Numbered from the stretch's first letter, positions 46,021 to 55,464 are shown. The stretch: 64,000 nucleotides of DNA from Allomuricauda sp. (GCF_028280385.1 NZ_JANQLX010000015.1:682001-746000); one strand, 5' to 3'. Notes: generated from the sequence alone by a model not told the origin. Made by a program: numbers and translations.

Positions 46021-47412
46021 ATGAGAAAGCTATTCTTGTCATCTCTTGCAATTGTTTTTTTACTCGCCAGTTGCGGGTCAAAAACAAGATCGAAAGGTGA
46101 ACTCGTTGGAGCCAAAGGAAAAAAATGGTATCCAGAGAAACCCTACGGAATGGAACTGATTCCACGCGGCTCCTACGTGATGGGTAAGGCTGAAGAGGAT
46201 CAAGCAAAAGTATTGAACGCTCCCACAAGAACGGTTACCGTGCGTTCCTTTTATATGGACGACACGGAGATCACCAATAGTGAGTACCGACAATTTGTGG
46301 AATGGGTGAAAGATTCCATTACCAGAACCAAATTGGCCATCCTGGCAGATGAGTTGGGATTGGGACCAGAAGATGAAGGTATTGGGGAATACGCCTTTAA
46401 GGATACCGATACCTCCAGAATTACCGTTTACGAAAAATATATGCTCGACAATTATGCCGGTTTAGGAGAAACCGGTTACGAAGGTCGGGCCTTAAATACT
46501 GAAGTGTCTTTGGTATGGGATACCTCTGAATACCCGGATGAGTACTATGCCGAGGTAATGGATTCCATTTACTTGCCGGAAGAAGAGAGCTATAACGGCC
46601 TTAGAAGCATTGATGTGACCCAATTGCGCTATAAGTACAATTGGATGGACATTGAAGCCGCCGCAAGAGCCAAAAAAGGAAGAAGAAAAGACTTCATTAA
46701 ACAAGAAGAACTGGAAATCTACCCAGACACCACTGTTTGGATCAAGGATTTCGAGTATTCTTATAATGAACCCATGCACAATGATTATTTTTGGCATGAT
46801 GCCTACAGTGACTACCCGGTTGTGGGAGTTAACTGGATGCAGGCCAAAGCCTTTTGTAATTGGAGAACCAAGTTCAAAAATGACGATCAAAAAGCGCGCG
46901 GTAAACAATTCGTGAACCAGTTTAGGTTGCCCACCGAAGCGGAATGGGAATATGCTGCCCGTGGAGGAATTGAAGGAGGAACCTATCCTTGGGGTGGTCC
47001 TTATGTGATTAGTGATACGGGTTGTTTTATGGCTAACTTTAAGCCGCAGCGTGGAGATTACGCCGCAGATGCAGCACTCTATACAGTAGAGGCCAAGTCC
47101 TATGAACCCAACGATTACAACCTATATAATATGGCTGGTAATGTGGCGGAGTGGACAAGCTCCAGCTTCGATCAAGGAGCCTACGAATATCTTTCTACCA
47201 TGAACCCAAATATTGGGTCTGGTCAGAACCAAAGAAAAGTGATTCGTGGAGGATCTTGGAAAGACGTTGCTTATTTCTTGCAAGTAAGTACACGTGATTA
47301 CGAATACCAGGATTCCGCACGTAGCTATATTGGATTCAGAACCGTCCAGGATTATATGGGCGAGGAAGATTCCACCAACGGTAGAAGAAACGGGTTACCT
47401 TCTGCAAGATAA
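46021..47412 (+). CDS. gldK: Gliding motility/type IX secretion lipoprotein GldK
   Basis: Outer-membrane lipoprotein that forms the periplasmic ring of the type IX secretion system with GldN. The 463-aa product has lipobox Cys18 (LLASC) and a formylglycine-generating-enzyme-like (FGE-sulfatase) fold: GMELIPRGSYVMGKAEED, VVGVNWMQAKAFCNW, FRLPTEAEWEYAARGG, MAGNVAEWTSSS and VIRGGSWKD. A long insertion (about 85-260) is typical of GldK rather than of enzymes. It is the first gene of gldKLMN; gldL follows after 71 bases. Confidence 0.96.
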   Translation: MRKLFLSSLAIVFLLASCGSKTRSKGELVGAKGKKWYPEKPYGMELIPRGSYVMGKAEEDQAKVLNAPTRTVTVRSFYMDDTEITNSEYRQFVEWVKDSITRTKLAILADELGLGPEDEGIGEYAFKDTDTSRITVYEKYMLDNYAGLGETGYEGRALNTEVSLVWDTSEYPDEYYAEVMDSIYLPEEESYNGLRSIDVTQLRYKYNWMDIEAAARAKKGRRKDFIKQEELEIYPDTTVWIKDFEYSYNEPMHNDYFWHDAYSDYPVVGVNWMQAKAFCNWRTKFKNDDQKARGKQFVNQFRLPTEAEWEYAARGGIEGGTYPWGGPYVISDTGCFMANFKPQRGDYAADAALYTVEAKSYEPNDYNLYNMAGNVAEWTSSSFDQGAYEYLSTMNPNIGSGQNQRKVIRGGSWKDVAYFLQVSTRDYEYQDSARSYIGFRTVQDYMGEEDSTNGRRNGLPSAR

Positions 47413-47483
47413 ATTAAGAAAGAGAGCATTATATAAACCAGTAACCAAATACTTATTTATATAACTTAATTAAAACTAGAATT

Positions 47484-48134
47484 ATGGCACAGTCAAAATC
47501 AACAAAAAAGCTGTTTAACATGGCCTACGGCCTTGGGGCATCGGTAGTAATTATTGGTGCACTATTTAAAATCCTTCACTGGGAATTTGGACCACTGAAC
47601 GGGGGGTTACTTCTTGCTATCGGACTAATTACTGAGGCATTGATTTTTGCTATCTCTGCGTTTGAACCAGTAGATGACGAGTACGATTGGTCTTTGGTGT
47701 ATCCAGAATTGGCCAATGGTCAATCTAAAGGAAACAAGAATGACGCGAAGCAAGCTAAGGAAGCTGAGGGTCTTCTTTCCAGAAAATTGGATGATCTATT
47801 GAAAGAAGCGAATATCGATTCTGAGTTGTTCTCCAGCTTGGGTGATAGCATCAAGAGTTTTGAGGGAGCTGCAAAAAACATCGCTCCTACCACAGATGCG
47901 ATCCAACACACTAAGAAGTATTCTGAAGAGTTGTCCCATGCTGCCGCTCAAATGGAGTCTTTGAACAGCTTGTACAAAGTACAATTGGAAAGCGCTAGCC
48001 GTCAAGCTTCCATCAACGAGGAAGTAGTACAGAATGCCGGAGCTCTTAAAGAGCAAATGGAATCTTTGGCCACCAACCTATCTTCTTTGAACGGAGTATA
48101 TGGAGGTATGCTTTCTGCCATGAGCAAAAACTAA
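47484..48134 (+). CDS. gldL: Gliding motility/type IX secretion motor protein GldL
   Basis: Inner-membrane stator of the proton-driven GldLM motor. The 216-aa product has two N-terminal membrane helices (about 14-33 and 38-60) and a long cytoplasmic coiled-coil tail. Charged or polar residues known to matter in Flavobacterium GldL are present in the membrane part: Tyr15, Lys29, His32, Glu51 and Glu61, each two positions later than in F. johnsoniae numbering. Motor function is therefore expected to be intact. Neighbours are gldK and gldM. Confidence 0.96.
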   Translation: MAQSKSTKKLFNMAYGLGASVVIIGALFKILHWEFGPLNGGLLLAIGLITEALIFAISAFEPVDDEYDWSLVYPELANGQSKGNKNDAKQAKEAEGLLSRKLDDLLKEANIDSELFSSLGDSIKSFEGAAKNIAPTTDAIQHTKKYSEELSHAAAQMESLNSLYKVQLESASRQASINEEVVQNAGALKEQMESLATNLSSLNGVYGGMLSAMSKN

Positions 48135-48200
48135 TTAGGGTTGAATTGATATACCAAACCCCAGATCAAATTAATTATTAATTCTAATTAGATAAAAAAC

Positions 48201-49772
48201 ATGGCATCAGGAAAACAGACACCACGTCAGAAGATGATCAACCTTATGTACTTGATCTTCATCGCGATGTTGGCATTAAATATGAGCAAGGAGGTTCTCG
48301 CTGCATTCGGTTTGATGAATGCTAAACTGGAGACTTCCAACGAAAAAGCCGAAGCTAACAACTTAGCGTACTTTGAAGGTCTTGGGACCAAGGCATCTGA
48401 AGATGCGATCAAGTACGGCCCGTTGTATGAAAAGGCTCAAGAAGTGCAAAAATTATCCCAAGAGTACTATGAGTACTTGGAGGAGTTGAAAAAGGGAATG
48501 TTGGCCGATCAAGAGGATCCCAATAACTATGTGGTTATGGACAAGTCCGACTACTTGGACAACCTATTCTTTAAAGGCGATAACCTAAAGCCCGAAGGGC
48601 AAAAGTTTTTGGATGGTGTGACCAATTATAGGGAAAAAATATTGGCTGCCCTTCCAGAAAACATGTCCGAGATCAAAGGCGCTGTTCAAACCCGTTTTGA
48701 AACCGGTGATGCGAATGGCAAGGTTGAAAGACAAAGAGATGGGGTAAAAGTAGATTGGATGAACTATCACTTTGAAGGATACCCATTGGTAGCCTCTTTG
48801 ACCAAAGTGACGCAGTTGCAGGCAGATATTATGTCTACAGAGCAAGAAGTATTGAAAGGACTTTTGGAAGGTAACTTGACTGAAGCCGTTTCCTTGAAGA
48901 ATTTTGCAACTTCCTTGTCCGCTTCCAAAACTGCTTTTTACACAGGTGAAAAGTACGATGGTAAGATCATCATCAGTAAAACCGATAACTCTTCAAAGCC
49001 AGTTAGGGCCGAGTTGAAGTTGGATGGCAGAAACCTTACTGCTGATAAAGATTATGTATTGGAAGAAGGTGGTATCAAATTGTTGATCAGTGCCGGAGCT
49101 GCCGGTGACCACACTATTTCAGGTACCATGTTCTTTATGCAGGATGGTGAGGAGATTCCTGTAGAAGTGAACAACACTTTTGCAACTATTACCAAGCCTA
49201 ATGCTGCTGTAATCTCTGCTGATAAAATGAATGTTGTTTACCGTGGTGTGGCCAACCCAATGACCATCTCCATTCCTGGTATTCCAGATAACAAAGTACG
49301 TGCCAATGCTCCTGGTCTTACCAGAAGAAGTGGTAGTAACTATGTGATGAATCCAGGTACCGGTAGAACAGTTACCATTACCGCTTCTGGAACTTTGCCT
49401 GATGGTAAAGGTATCTCTACCAAGTCTGAGTTTAGGATCAAGGATATCCCAAGACCAGGTGGTACGGTACGTGGTGAGGCAGGAAGCGTTAAAATGCCAA
49501 GAAGAAACCTTGAGATTTCTACTGTTGGCGCTATGTTGGAAGACTTTGATTTTGATTTGAACCTTGCCGTTAGCGGATTTAAGTTCAAAGTGCCAGGTCA
49601 GCCTACCATTAACGTAAACGGTAACAAATTGGACGGAAGAGCCAAGTCTGCCTTGAAAAGGGCCAAGCGTGGCGATGCTGTTCAGATTTTCGATATCAAA
49701 GCGTATATCACCAACAACAGAACCTACAAGTTGAAGAAGGTTTCTCCAGTTGTTGTTGAGCTTACAAACTAA
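48201..49772 (+). CDS. gldM: Gliding motility/type IX secretion motor protein GldM
   Basis: Bitopic rotor shaft of the GldLM motor. The 523-aa product has one membrane helix near the N-terminus (LMYLIFIAMLALNMSKEVL, about 13-31), whose residues sit inside the GldL ring. A large periplasmic part of four domains (about 35-520) follows and reaches the GldKN ring. Length matches characterised GldM proteins (about 515 aa). It lies 66 bases after gldL and 18 bases before gldN. Confidence 0.97.
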   Translation: MASGKQTPRQKMINLMYLIFIAMLALNMSKEVLAAFGLMNAKLETSNEKAEANNLAYFEGLGTKASEDAIKYGPLYEKAQEVQKLSQEYYEYLEELKKGMLADQEDPNNYVVMDKSDYLDNLFFKGDNLKPEGQKFLDGVTNYREKILAALPENMSEIKGAVQTRFETGDANGKVERQRDGVKVDWMNYHFEGYPLVASLTKVTQLQADIMSTEQEVLKGLLEGNLTEAVSLKNFATSLSASKTAFYTGEKYDGKIIISKTDNSSKPVRAELKLDGRNLTADKDYVLEEGGIKLLISAGAAGDHTISGTMFFMQDGEEIPVEVNNTFATITKPNAAVISADKMNVVYRGVANPMTISIPGIPDNKVRANAPGLTRRSGSNYVMNPGTGRTVTITASGTLPDGKGISTKSEFRIKDIPRPGGTVRGEAGSVKMPRRNLEISTVGAMLEDFDFDLNLAVSGFKFKVPGQPTINVNGNKLDGRAKSALKRAKRGDAVQIFDIKAYITNNRTYKLKKVSPVVVELTN

Positions 49773-49790
49773 TAAAGTATAGAAGTGATC

Positions 49791-50693
49791 ATGAATTGGA
49801 AAAATGCATTAATCATTGGAGCGTTGGCTTTGGCTCCCGTATCCATGCTGGGACAGGCAAATATCTTAAATGCCAAATTGCCCCAGGACATAGGGAAGAA
49901 GACCGAAGCTCAAATTGAACAGGACAATGACGCCCCCTTGGATTATGGGTATGTGGATGACCGCGATATCCTTTGGTCCAAGACCATTTGGGAAGTGATT
50001 GACCTAGATGAGCGTGTTAACTTTCCATTGTACTACCCAACCGATACCATTGGTATTGGAGCGGACAGAAGGTCTTTGTACCACGTGCTGATGAAAAACA
50101 TCAGAAATGGGAAACTGACCGAAGTGTACACGGATTCGTATTTTACTGAAAAACGAACCCTGGAAGACTTGGGCGCTACATTGAGCAAGGTGGATACCAC
50201 CGACCTTGGATACGAACAATTGAACGCCGGGGAGCAGATTTCTGCGGAATTTATAAACCAAAGGGATTTGACTGCCGCTGATATTGAAGAGTATCGCATC
50301 AAGGGAATGTGGTATTTTGACAAGCGTCAAGGAGAGTTGAAGTACCGACTATTGGGGATTGCCCCAGTGGCCCCGGACGTAAACTTTATTGATGACGAGT
50401 CTGTAGATCCAGGCGAAAACAAAGTAGAGCTGTTCTGGGTATGGTATCCTGCCGCCCGTCAAGTGCTACATGAAGCCAAGGTCTATAACCAACGTAATTC
50501 CGCACGTCCCATTTCCTTTGATATGCTGTTGAACGCACGTCGTTTCAATGGAGTTATCTACAAGGAGGACAATGTACACGGCGACCGCGAGATAGACGAT
50601 TACATTTTTGACAACGCACTGTTCCAATTGTTGGAGGCCAAACGAATAAAAGAGGTCATCCGAGATAGGGAGCAGGATATGTGGGCGTATTAA
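49791..50693 (+). CDS. gldN: Gliding motility/type IX secretion ring protein GldN
   Basis: Periplasmic partner of GldK in the outer-membrane ring of the type IX system. I start at the ATG at 49791 (300 aa), giving MNWKNALIIGALALAPVSMLGQ as signal peptide; a GTG two codons upstream is equally readable. The mature protein contains DRDILWSKTIWEVIDLDER and a conserved C-terminal region (RPISFDMLLNARRFNGVIYK) typical of GldN/PorN. It is the last gene of the gld block; a strong terminator follows. Confidence 0.95.
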   Translation: MNWKNALIIGALALAPVSMLGQANILNAKLPQDIGKKTEAQIEQDNDAPLDYGYVDDRDILWSKTIWEVIDLDERVNFPLYYPTDTIGIGADRRSLYHVLMKNIRNGKLTEVYTDSYFTEKRTLEDLGATLSKVDTTDLGYEQLNAGEQISAEFINQRDLTAADIEEYRIKGMWYFDKRQGELKYRLLGIAPVAPDVNFIDDESVDPGENKVELFWVWYPAARQVLHEAKVYNQRNSARPISFDMLLNARRFNGVIYKEDNVHGDREIDDYIFDNALFQLLEAKRIKEVIRDREQDMWAY

Positions 50694-50747
50694 ATGATGC
50701 CCGGTTTTTAAAGGCCTTTGGCCGCATAAAAACCGATGGCAGAATTA

Positions 50748-50767
50748 ATCCCGAATTTATTCGGGAT
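50748..50767. repeat. Perfect fold-back palindrome after gldN
   Basis: ATCCCGAAT and ATTCGGGAT form a 9-bp stem with a two-base centre. It has no T-run and lies 33 bases before the true terminator. It resembles short palindromes often scattered in flavobacterial intergenic DNA (from memory, unverified). Confidence 0.6.
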
Positions 50768-50800
50768 ACCCCCAAAATAATTTTCCAATTCTATACAGTA

Positions 50801-50829
50801 AAACGCCGCACGAAAGTGCGGCGTTTTTT
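50801..50829 (+). terminator. Rho-independent terminator of the gld block
   Basis: AAACGCCGCAC and GTGCGGCGTTT form an 11-bp GC-rich stem around GAAA and run directly into a T-tract. It lies about 108 bases after the gldN stop. Confidence 0.9.
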
Positions 50830-50942
50830 GATTTTCACAAATCATTCAATAGTTAAATGAAAAACGGTCCAAAACTCTAAACATCCAACCACCTAGCAAT
50901 CCAAAAGTCGGGCAATCCAACAACTATTAATACCTTAGCCCA

Positions 50943-51998
50943 ATGTTGGATTATTTAGTAGTTGGCCTCGGACTTGCCGGAATCTCCTTTTGCGAAACCC
51001 TTGAAAAAGCGGGAAAGACATTCCGTGTTATTTCCGACAATTCCCAACAATCTTCCTTGGTGGCCGGCGGGATGTACAACCCCGTTATACTCAAACGCTT
51101 TACGCTGGCCTGGAAAGCCGAGGAGCAGTTGGGGTTGGCAATGCCTTTTTACGTAAATCTGGAATCCAAGTTGGGGGTAAAGTTGGACTATAAGGTGAGG
51201 GTGCTCCGCAAGTTCGCATCCATTGAGGAACAGAACCTTTGGTTTGAGGCGGCGGACAAACCGGGACTGGAAAATTTTATGTCCACCAAGATTCAAGAAA
51301 ACAAAAACCCTGGCTTGCATGCCCCGTACGGTTTTGGGGAGGTGCTGCACACGGGTCGTATTGATACCACTGCACTGCTGTCGTCCTATGCGGAATATTT
51401 GGAGAAAAAGGGCGCTCTCCAGCTTTCCACTTTCGATTTTACCCATTTTAACGCCTCCTCGGACCATATTTCCTATGAAACCATCAACGCCAAGCAAATT
51501 GTTTTTTGCGAAGGCTATGGGCTTAAAAACAACCCATTTTTTGGCTATTTACCACTAAATGGCACCAAGGGGGAGCTTTTGACCATTAAAGCGCCTGATT
51601 TCAAGGAGAAAAATGTGATCAAGTCGGGAGTGTTTACCATCCCATTGGGAAATGATATGTACAGGGTTGGAGCCACTTATAAATGGAAGGATAAAACCAA
51701 TATCCCAACGGAAGAGGCCAAATCCCAACTCTTGGAAAAGTTGGAAACCTTCCTAAAATGTGATTTTGAGATTGTGAATCATGTTGCAGGAATTAGACCC
51801 ACGGTTGTGGATAGGCGACCTCTAGTGGGGCAACATCCGTTACACAAAAATTTATATGTCCTAAATGGTTTCGGTTCGCGGGGAGTTATGATTGCGCCAT
51901 ATGCTTCTGGGCAACTCTTCAACCATATTGAAAATAATCAGCATCTTGACACTGAGATCAACATCCAACGTTTTACCAAAAAATATTACTCCAGCTGA
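50943..51998 (+). CDS. FAD-dependent oxidoreductase (DAO family)
   Basis: A 351-aa flavoprotein of the D-amino-acid oxidase/glycine oxidase superfamily; substrate unknown. The N-terminal FAD-binding motif YLVVGLGLAGIS (residues 4-15) is intact, followed by the DAO-type GGMYNPVILKRF. The C-terminal FAD region is GIRPTVVDRRPLVG, then NGFGSRGVMIAPYASGQL. There is no signal peptide, so it is cytoplasmic. MnmC C-terminal oxidase domains look similar, but no methyltransferase half is present. Its last 13 bases overlap the convergent DUF983 gene. Confidence 0.9.
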   Translation: MLDYLVVGLGLAGISFCETLEKAGKTFRVISDNSQQSSLVAGGMYNPVILKRFTLAWKAEEQLGLAMPFYVNLESKLGVKLDYKVRVLRKFASIEEQNLWFEAADKPGLENFMSTKIQENKNPGLHAPYGFGEVLHTGRIDTTALLSSYAEYLEKKGALQLSTFDFTHFNASSDHISYETINAKQIVFCEGYGLKNNPFFGYLPLNGTKGELLTIKAPDFKEKNVIKSGVFTIPLGNDMYRVGATYKWKDKTNIPTEEAKSQLLEKLETFLKCDFEIVNHVAGIRPTVVDRRPLVGQHPLHKNLYVLNGFGSRGVMIAPYASGQLFNHIENNQHLDTEINIQRFTKKYYSS

Positions 51999-52378
51999 CC
52001 CTCAACCTGATTGGGTTCGTACTTAAAAAAGAAATTGATCCAGATATTTCGGGACAATCTTATGATCACTGGCAAGAAAACAATCAAGGTCGCCACAATA
52101 GAAATAAAAGTGCCCACCAAAGAGGCGCCCAAAATCAAATAGGAAATCACAAAGGCTGCGGTGGCAAATGCTATCCCAACAGCATAGCTAACGTACATGG
52201 AGCCGTAGAAGAACGAGGGTTCTATTTTGTATTTGGTATGGCAATGGCTACAGCGTTCGTGCATCTTGAACAATTGCGCTAGCGCATAGGGATTAGGGTT
52301 CTCATACATGCTCTCTTCATGGCACTTAGGGCAACTTCCTGTTAAAATACTGTAGAGTTTGTTTCCTTTTTTTAACAT
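51986..52378 (-). CDS. DUF983 membrane protein with zinc ribbon
   Basis: A 130-aa protein, started at the ATG at 52378 because it opens the family pattern (MLKKGNKLYSILTGSCPKC). Four Cys form a zinc ribbon: Cys16 and Cys19 in CPKC, Cys43 and Cys46 in CSHC. Two membrane helices follow (about 58-80 and 85-107), with a short basic/aromatic C-terminus. DUF983 function is unknown. It is convergent with, and overlaps by 13 bases, the oxidoreductase gene, and is divergent from the ABC-F gene. Confidence 0.9.
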   Translation of the reverse strand: MLKKGNKLYSILTGSCPKCHEESMYENPNPYALAQLFKMHERCSHCHTKYKIEPSFFYGSMYVSYAVGIAFATAAFVISYLILGASLVGTFISIVATLIVFLPVIIRLSRNIWINFFFKYEPNQVEGQLE

Positions 52379-52393
52379 TTGCAAGGCTTTTGA

Positions 52394-52401
52394 CAAAAGT
52401 A
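52394..52401 (-). promoter_or_regulatory. -7 element (TACTTTTG) ahead of the DUF983 gene
   Basis: On the minus strand TACTTTTG (52401-52394) ends 15 bases before the start codon at 52378. It is the same octamer as found ahead of purH and topA. The -33 side is not clear. Confidence 0.4.
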
Positions 52402-52477
52402 AGATTTGTAGCTGTTTTTTAGGGCTTAACCACAATACCAAAAGTCGATTTTAACATAATGATTTTTTATTACAGAA

Positions 52478-54388
52478 ATGCTTAATATCCATAACCTTTC
52501 AGTTGCTTTTGGTGGCGAATATCTTTTTGAGGAAATCGCCTTCCGCTTAAATGGCGGTGATCGCGTGGGTCTTATCGGAAAGAATGGGGCTGGGAAATCA
52601 ACCTTGCTTAAACTGTTGTCCAAGGAAATGGCACCGGACACAGGTACCATAGCTACAGAGAAAGATATCAAGATTGGGTTTTTGAAACAGGATATCGATT
52701 TTGAACAAGGTAGAACCGTTTTGGAAGAATCCTATCAGGCATTTGCAGAAATCAAGGCCCTGGAACTACAACTGGAAAAAATCAACCAAGAATTGGCTGA
52801 ACGAACCGATTATGAAAGTGACGGGTACAACCAGCTGATGGTAGATTTGACCGATGTGACGCATAGATATGAGATTCTGGGAGGCTACAACTATCAAGGG
52901 GATACAGAAAAGGTCTTGATTGGCCTCGGTTTTAAAAGGGAAGATTTTAACAAGCTCACCGATACATTTTCCGGTGGCTGGCGAATGCGCATTGAGTTGG
53001 CCAAACTCCTTCTCCAGAATAACGATGTGCTGCTGTTGGATGAGCCTACCAACCACTTGGATATTGAATCCATCATTTGGTTGGAGCAGTTTCTGAAAAA
53101 CTACCCCGGTGCGGTTGTGATTGTTTCCCACGATAAAATGTTCCTGGACAATGTAACCAATAGGACCATTGAAATTTCCCTGGGTAGAATATATGATTAC
53201 AACAAGCCCTACTCCAAGTTTTTGGAACTGCGGAAGGAAATCAAGGAGCAGCAACTAAACGCTCAAAAAAATCAGGAGAAACAAATTCAGCAGACAGAAA
53301 GGCTCATCGAAAAATTTAGGGCCAAGGCTTCAAAAGCTTCCATGGCACAGTCGCTGATCAAAAAGCTGGACAAAATTGATCGCATAGAAGTGGATGAAGA
53401 AGATCACAGCGTAATGAATGTCCGCTTCCCCGTGTCCGTTACTCCGGGAAAGGTGGTGGCCGAACTGGAGAACCTGTCCAAAAGTTACGGTGAAAAAGAG
53501 GTTCTTAAGGATATTGACCTTTTGGTGGAACGCGGGAGCAAAACGGCTTTTGTGGGTCAAAACGGGCAAGGAAAGACCACCTTGGCCAAGATTATGGTGG
53601 GCGAATTGGAGCATGGGGGTAGCGTAAAAATTGGTCACAACGTGCAAATAGGATATTTCGCCCAAAATCAGGCGGAGTATTTGGATGGTGGCAAGACCAT
53701 TTTGGATACCATGATTGATGCCGCAAACGAAAGCAACAGAAGTAAGGTAAGGGACATTTTGGGCTCTTTTCTTTTTCGGGGAGATGAGGTGGACAAATAT
53801 GTAAAAGTACTATCTGGGGGAGAGCGCAACCGGTTGGCCCTGGCCAGGATGTTGCTCCAACCGTTTAACGTGTTGGTCATGGACGAACCCACAAACCACC
53901 TCGATATTAAATCCAAAAACGTGCTGAAGCAGGCCTTGAAAAGCTTTGAGGGCACCTTGGTTTTGGTATCGCACGACAGGGATTTTCTTCAAGGTCTGAC
54001 AGATAGGGTATACGAATTCCGAAATGGGAACATCAAGGAATATCTTGGCGATATTGATTTTTATTTGGAACAACGCAAGGCGGAGGATTTCAGAAAAATA
54101 GAAAAGGGCGAGGAAATCATCAAGACCCAAAAGGAAAAGCCTAAGGAGAATGATTATCAGACCCAAAAAAGGCTTAAGTCGTTAAAGAACAAATTGAGCG
54201 GTGTGGAAAAGAAGATTTCCGGGTTGGAAAAGGAAATCGCTGCCATTGACCATGATTTGCTCATGGATTACGACACTACTATAGCCAAGCCCGGTTTTTT
54301 TGACGAATACCAGGGAAAAAAGGACCAGTTGGAAACCTTGATGGCCGATTGGGAAAGGATTTCCGGGGATTTGGAGAACTTGACCTAG
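52478..54388 (+). CDS. ABC-F family ATP-binding protein
   Basis: Soluble protein with two ABC ATPase domains and no membrane part; ABC-F proteins act on the ribosome (translation factors or antibiotic protection). The 636-aa product has Walker A GKNGAGKST (about 35-43) and GQNGQGKTT (about 359-367), signatures FSGGW and LSGGE, and two LDEPTNHLD/MDEPTNHLD boxes. The interdomain linker (about 245-300) is helical and charged. The C-terminal 90 residues form a coiled coil (LKNKLSGVEKKISGLEKEI) as in Uup-like members, so a Uup/EttA-type housekeeping role is more likely than resistance (inference). Confidence 0.95.
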   Translation: MLNIHNLSVAFGGEYLFEEIAFRLNGGDRVGLIGKNGAGKSTLLKLLSKEMAPDTGTIATEKDIKIGFLKQDIDFEQGRTVLEESYQAFAEIKALELQLEKINQELAERTDYESDGYNQLMVDLTDVTHRYEILGGYNYQGDTEKVLIGLGFKREDFNKLTDTFSGGWRMRIELAKLLLQNNDVLLLDEPTNHLDIESIIWLEQFLKNYPGAVVIVSHDKMFLDNVTNRTIEISLGRIYDYNKPYSKFLELRKEIKEQQLNAQKNQEKQIQQTERLIEKFRAKASKASMAQSLIKKLDKIDRIEVDEEDHSVMNVRFPVSVTPGKVVAELENLSKSYGEKEVLKDIDLLVERGSKTAFVGQNGQGKTTLAKIMVGELEHGGSVKIGHNVQIGYFAQNQAEYLDGGKTILDTMIDAANESNRSKVRDILGSFLFRGDEVDKYVKVLSGGERNRLALARMLLQPFNVLVMDEPTNHLDIKSKNVLKQALKSFEGTLVLVSHDRDFLQGLTDRVYEFRNGNIKEYLGDIDFYLEQRKAEDFRKIEKGEEIIKTQKEKPKENDYQTQKRLKSLKNKLSGVEKKISGLEKEIAAIDHDLLMDYDTTIAKPGFFDEYQGKKDQLETLMADWERISGDLENLT

Positions 54389-54524
54389 ATAAGTGCACAT
54401 GGCACTTCACCACATATTTCGCGTATTTCACAACAAATAGGCCCAACTACACCTATTTAATTTGTAGGATATGCCATTCCTAGCTTAATTTGTAAGGAAA
54501 TTCTTATAATCTGAATTTAACCCC
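54389..54524. other. Intergenic region with small repeats before the LRR gene
   Basis: This 136-base AT-rich gap contains TTAATTTGTA twice (54457-54466 and 54485-54494, period 28) and a 7-bp inverted repeat AAATAGG/CCTATTT (54435-54441, 54452-54458). No clear terminator for the ABC-F gene is visible. The repeats may be regulatory or chance in AT-rich DNA. Confidence 0.35.
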
Positions 54525-55409
54525 ATGAAGAGAACATCCATTTTGTGCTTTTTGATTCTTTGTACGACTGCTGTGCTTTCCTATGGAAATGTGACCGCTA
54601 AGGAGAAGGCTGCACTTATGGATCTATATCACAATACCAAAGGCGAGAGCTGGAAAGTTTCCTGGGACTTAAACACCCCAGTTGACTCTTGGAAAGGTGT
54701 GGAGGTGAAAGATGGACATGTGGTAGGATTGAATCTCTTTATGAACAATTTGAATGGGATTCTTCCTGAAAGCATTGGGAAGTTAAAACATCTGACCCAT
54801 CTGAACCTGGCTTTTAACAGCATCACGGGAGTTTTACCCAAGGATATTGTAAAATTGCAGAATCTGAAGGTGCTGCGTTTGGAAATGAACCGGATTAAAG
54901 GTGCGTTGCCCACAGGTATTGGACAATTAAAGGAACTTAGGGTGTTTTCCATGTTCAACAACTTTTTGAGTGGTTCCATTCCACCCACTTTTGGCGAACT
55001 AAAACATCTAAAAGAATTGAATTTATCCAGTAACAATTTAAAGGGCATCATACCAAAATCTATTGGAAACCTCACCAAATTGGAAGCACTGGGATTGTTT
55101 GAGAACAGTCTAGAAGGAACCATTCCGGAGGAAATGGGCAATTTGTCCCAACTCAAGGAGCTAGTCTTGGCCAACAACCAACTTGGCGGTGAAATACCTT
55201 CAGAATTTGGACAATTGGCCAGTTTGAAAATACTACAGTTACAGAATAATAGATTCAATTCCTATAAGGGTTTACAGGAAATGGATACAAGACAGTTTTT
55301 GGTCTTTGATACCGATGAAAAATCCTTGAACCCCAAATTCAATGAAATTCAACTGCAACGTACGCGAATGGCAGATACAAAATTTGAAGATGTTGACGAT
55401 AATGAGTAG
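54525..55409 (+). CDS. Plant-type leucine-rich-repeat protein, exported
   Basis: A 294-aa protein with a signal peptide (to about residue 21). A cap region (AKEKAALMDLYHNTKGE, then SWKGVEVKDGHVVGLNL) resembles the LRRNT-type cap of plant receptors. About eight 24-residue repeats of the plant-specific pattern follow (about 65-255), for example LTHLNLAFNSITGVLPKDI and LKELNLSSNNLKGIIPKSI. There is no kinase, membrane anchor or T9SS sorting domain that I can see; the short tail is acidic. Probable binding scaffold outside the cytoplasm with unknown ligand. A terminator follows. Confidence 0.9.
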   Translation: MKRTSILCFLILCTTAVLSYGNVTAKEKAALMDLYHNTKGESWKVSWDLNTPVDSWKGVEVKDGHVVGLNLFMNNLNGILPESIGKLKHLTHLNLAFNSITGVLPKDIVKLQNLKVLRLEMNRIKGALPTGIGQLKELRVFSMFNNFLSGSIPPTFGELKHLKELNLSSNNLKGIIPKSIGNLTKLEALGLFENSLEGTIPEEMGNLSQLKELVLANNQLGGEIPSEFGQLASLKILQLQNNRFNSYKGLQEMDTRQFLVFDTDEKSLNPKFNEIQLQRTRMADTKFEDVDDNE

Positions 55410-55436
55410 TTAGTTATACTTTAGTTTGTTTGGTTT

Positions 55437-55464
55437 GGGGATACAGGCGTGTATCCCCTTTTTT
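55437..55464 (+). terminator. Rho-independent terminator of the LRR gene
   Basis: GGGGATAC and GTATCCCC form an 8-bp stem around AGGCGT and are followed by TTTTTT, 27 bases after the stop. Confidence 0.88.

Noticed and set aside
54629..55258. Open frame of 209 codons opposite the LRR gene
   Set aside because: Its own periodicity is only the mirror of the 72-base LRR repeats; not a separate gene.
54720..55260. Regular ~72-base repeats that could suggest a repeat array or CRISPR
   Set aside because: They encode 24-residue leucine-rich repeats, vary in sequence, and have no constant repeat/spacer structure.
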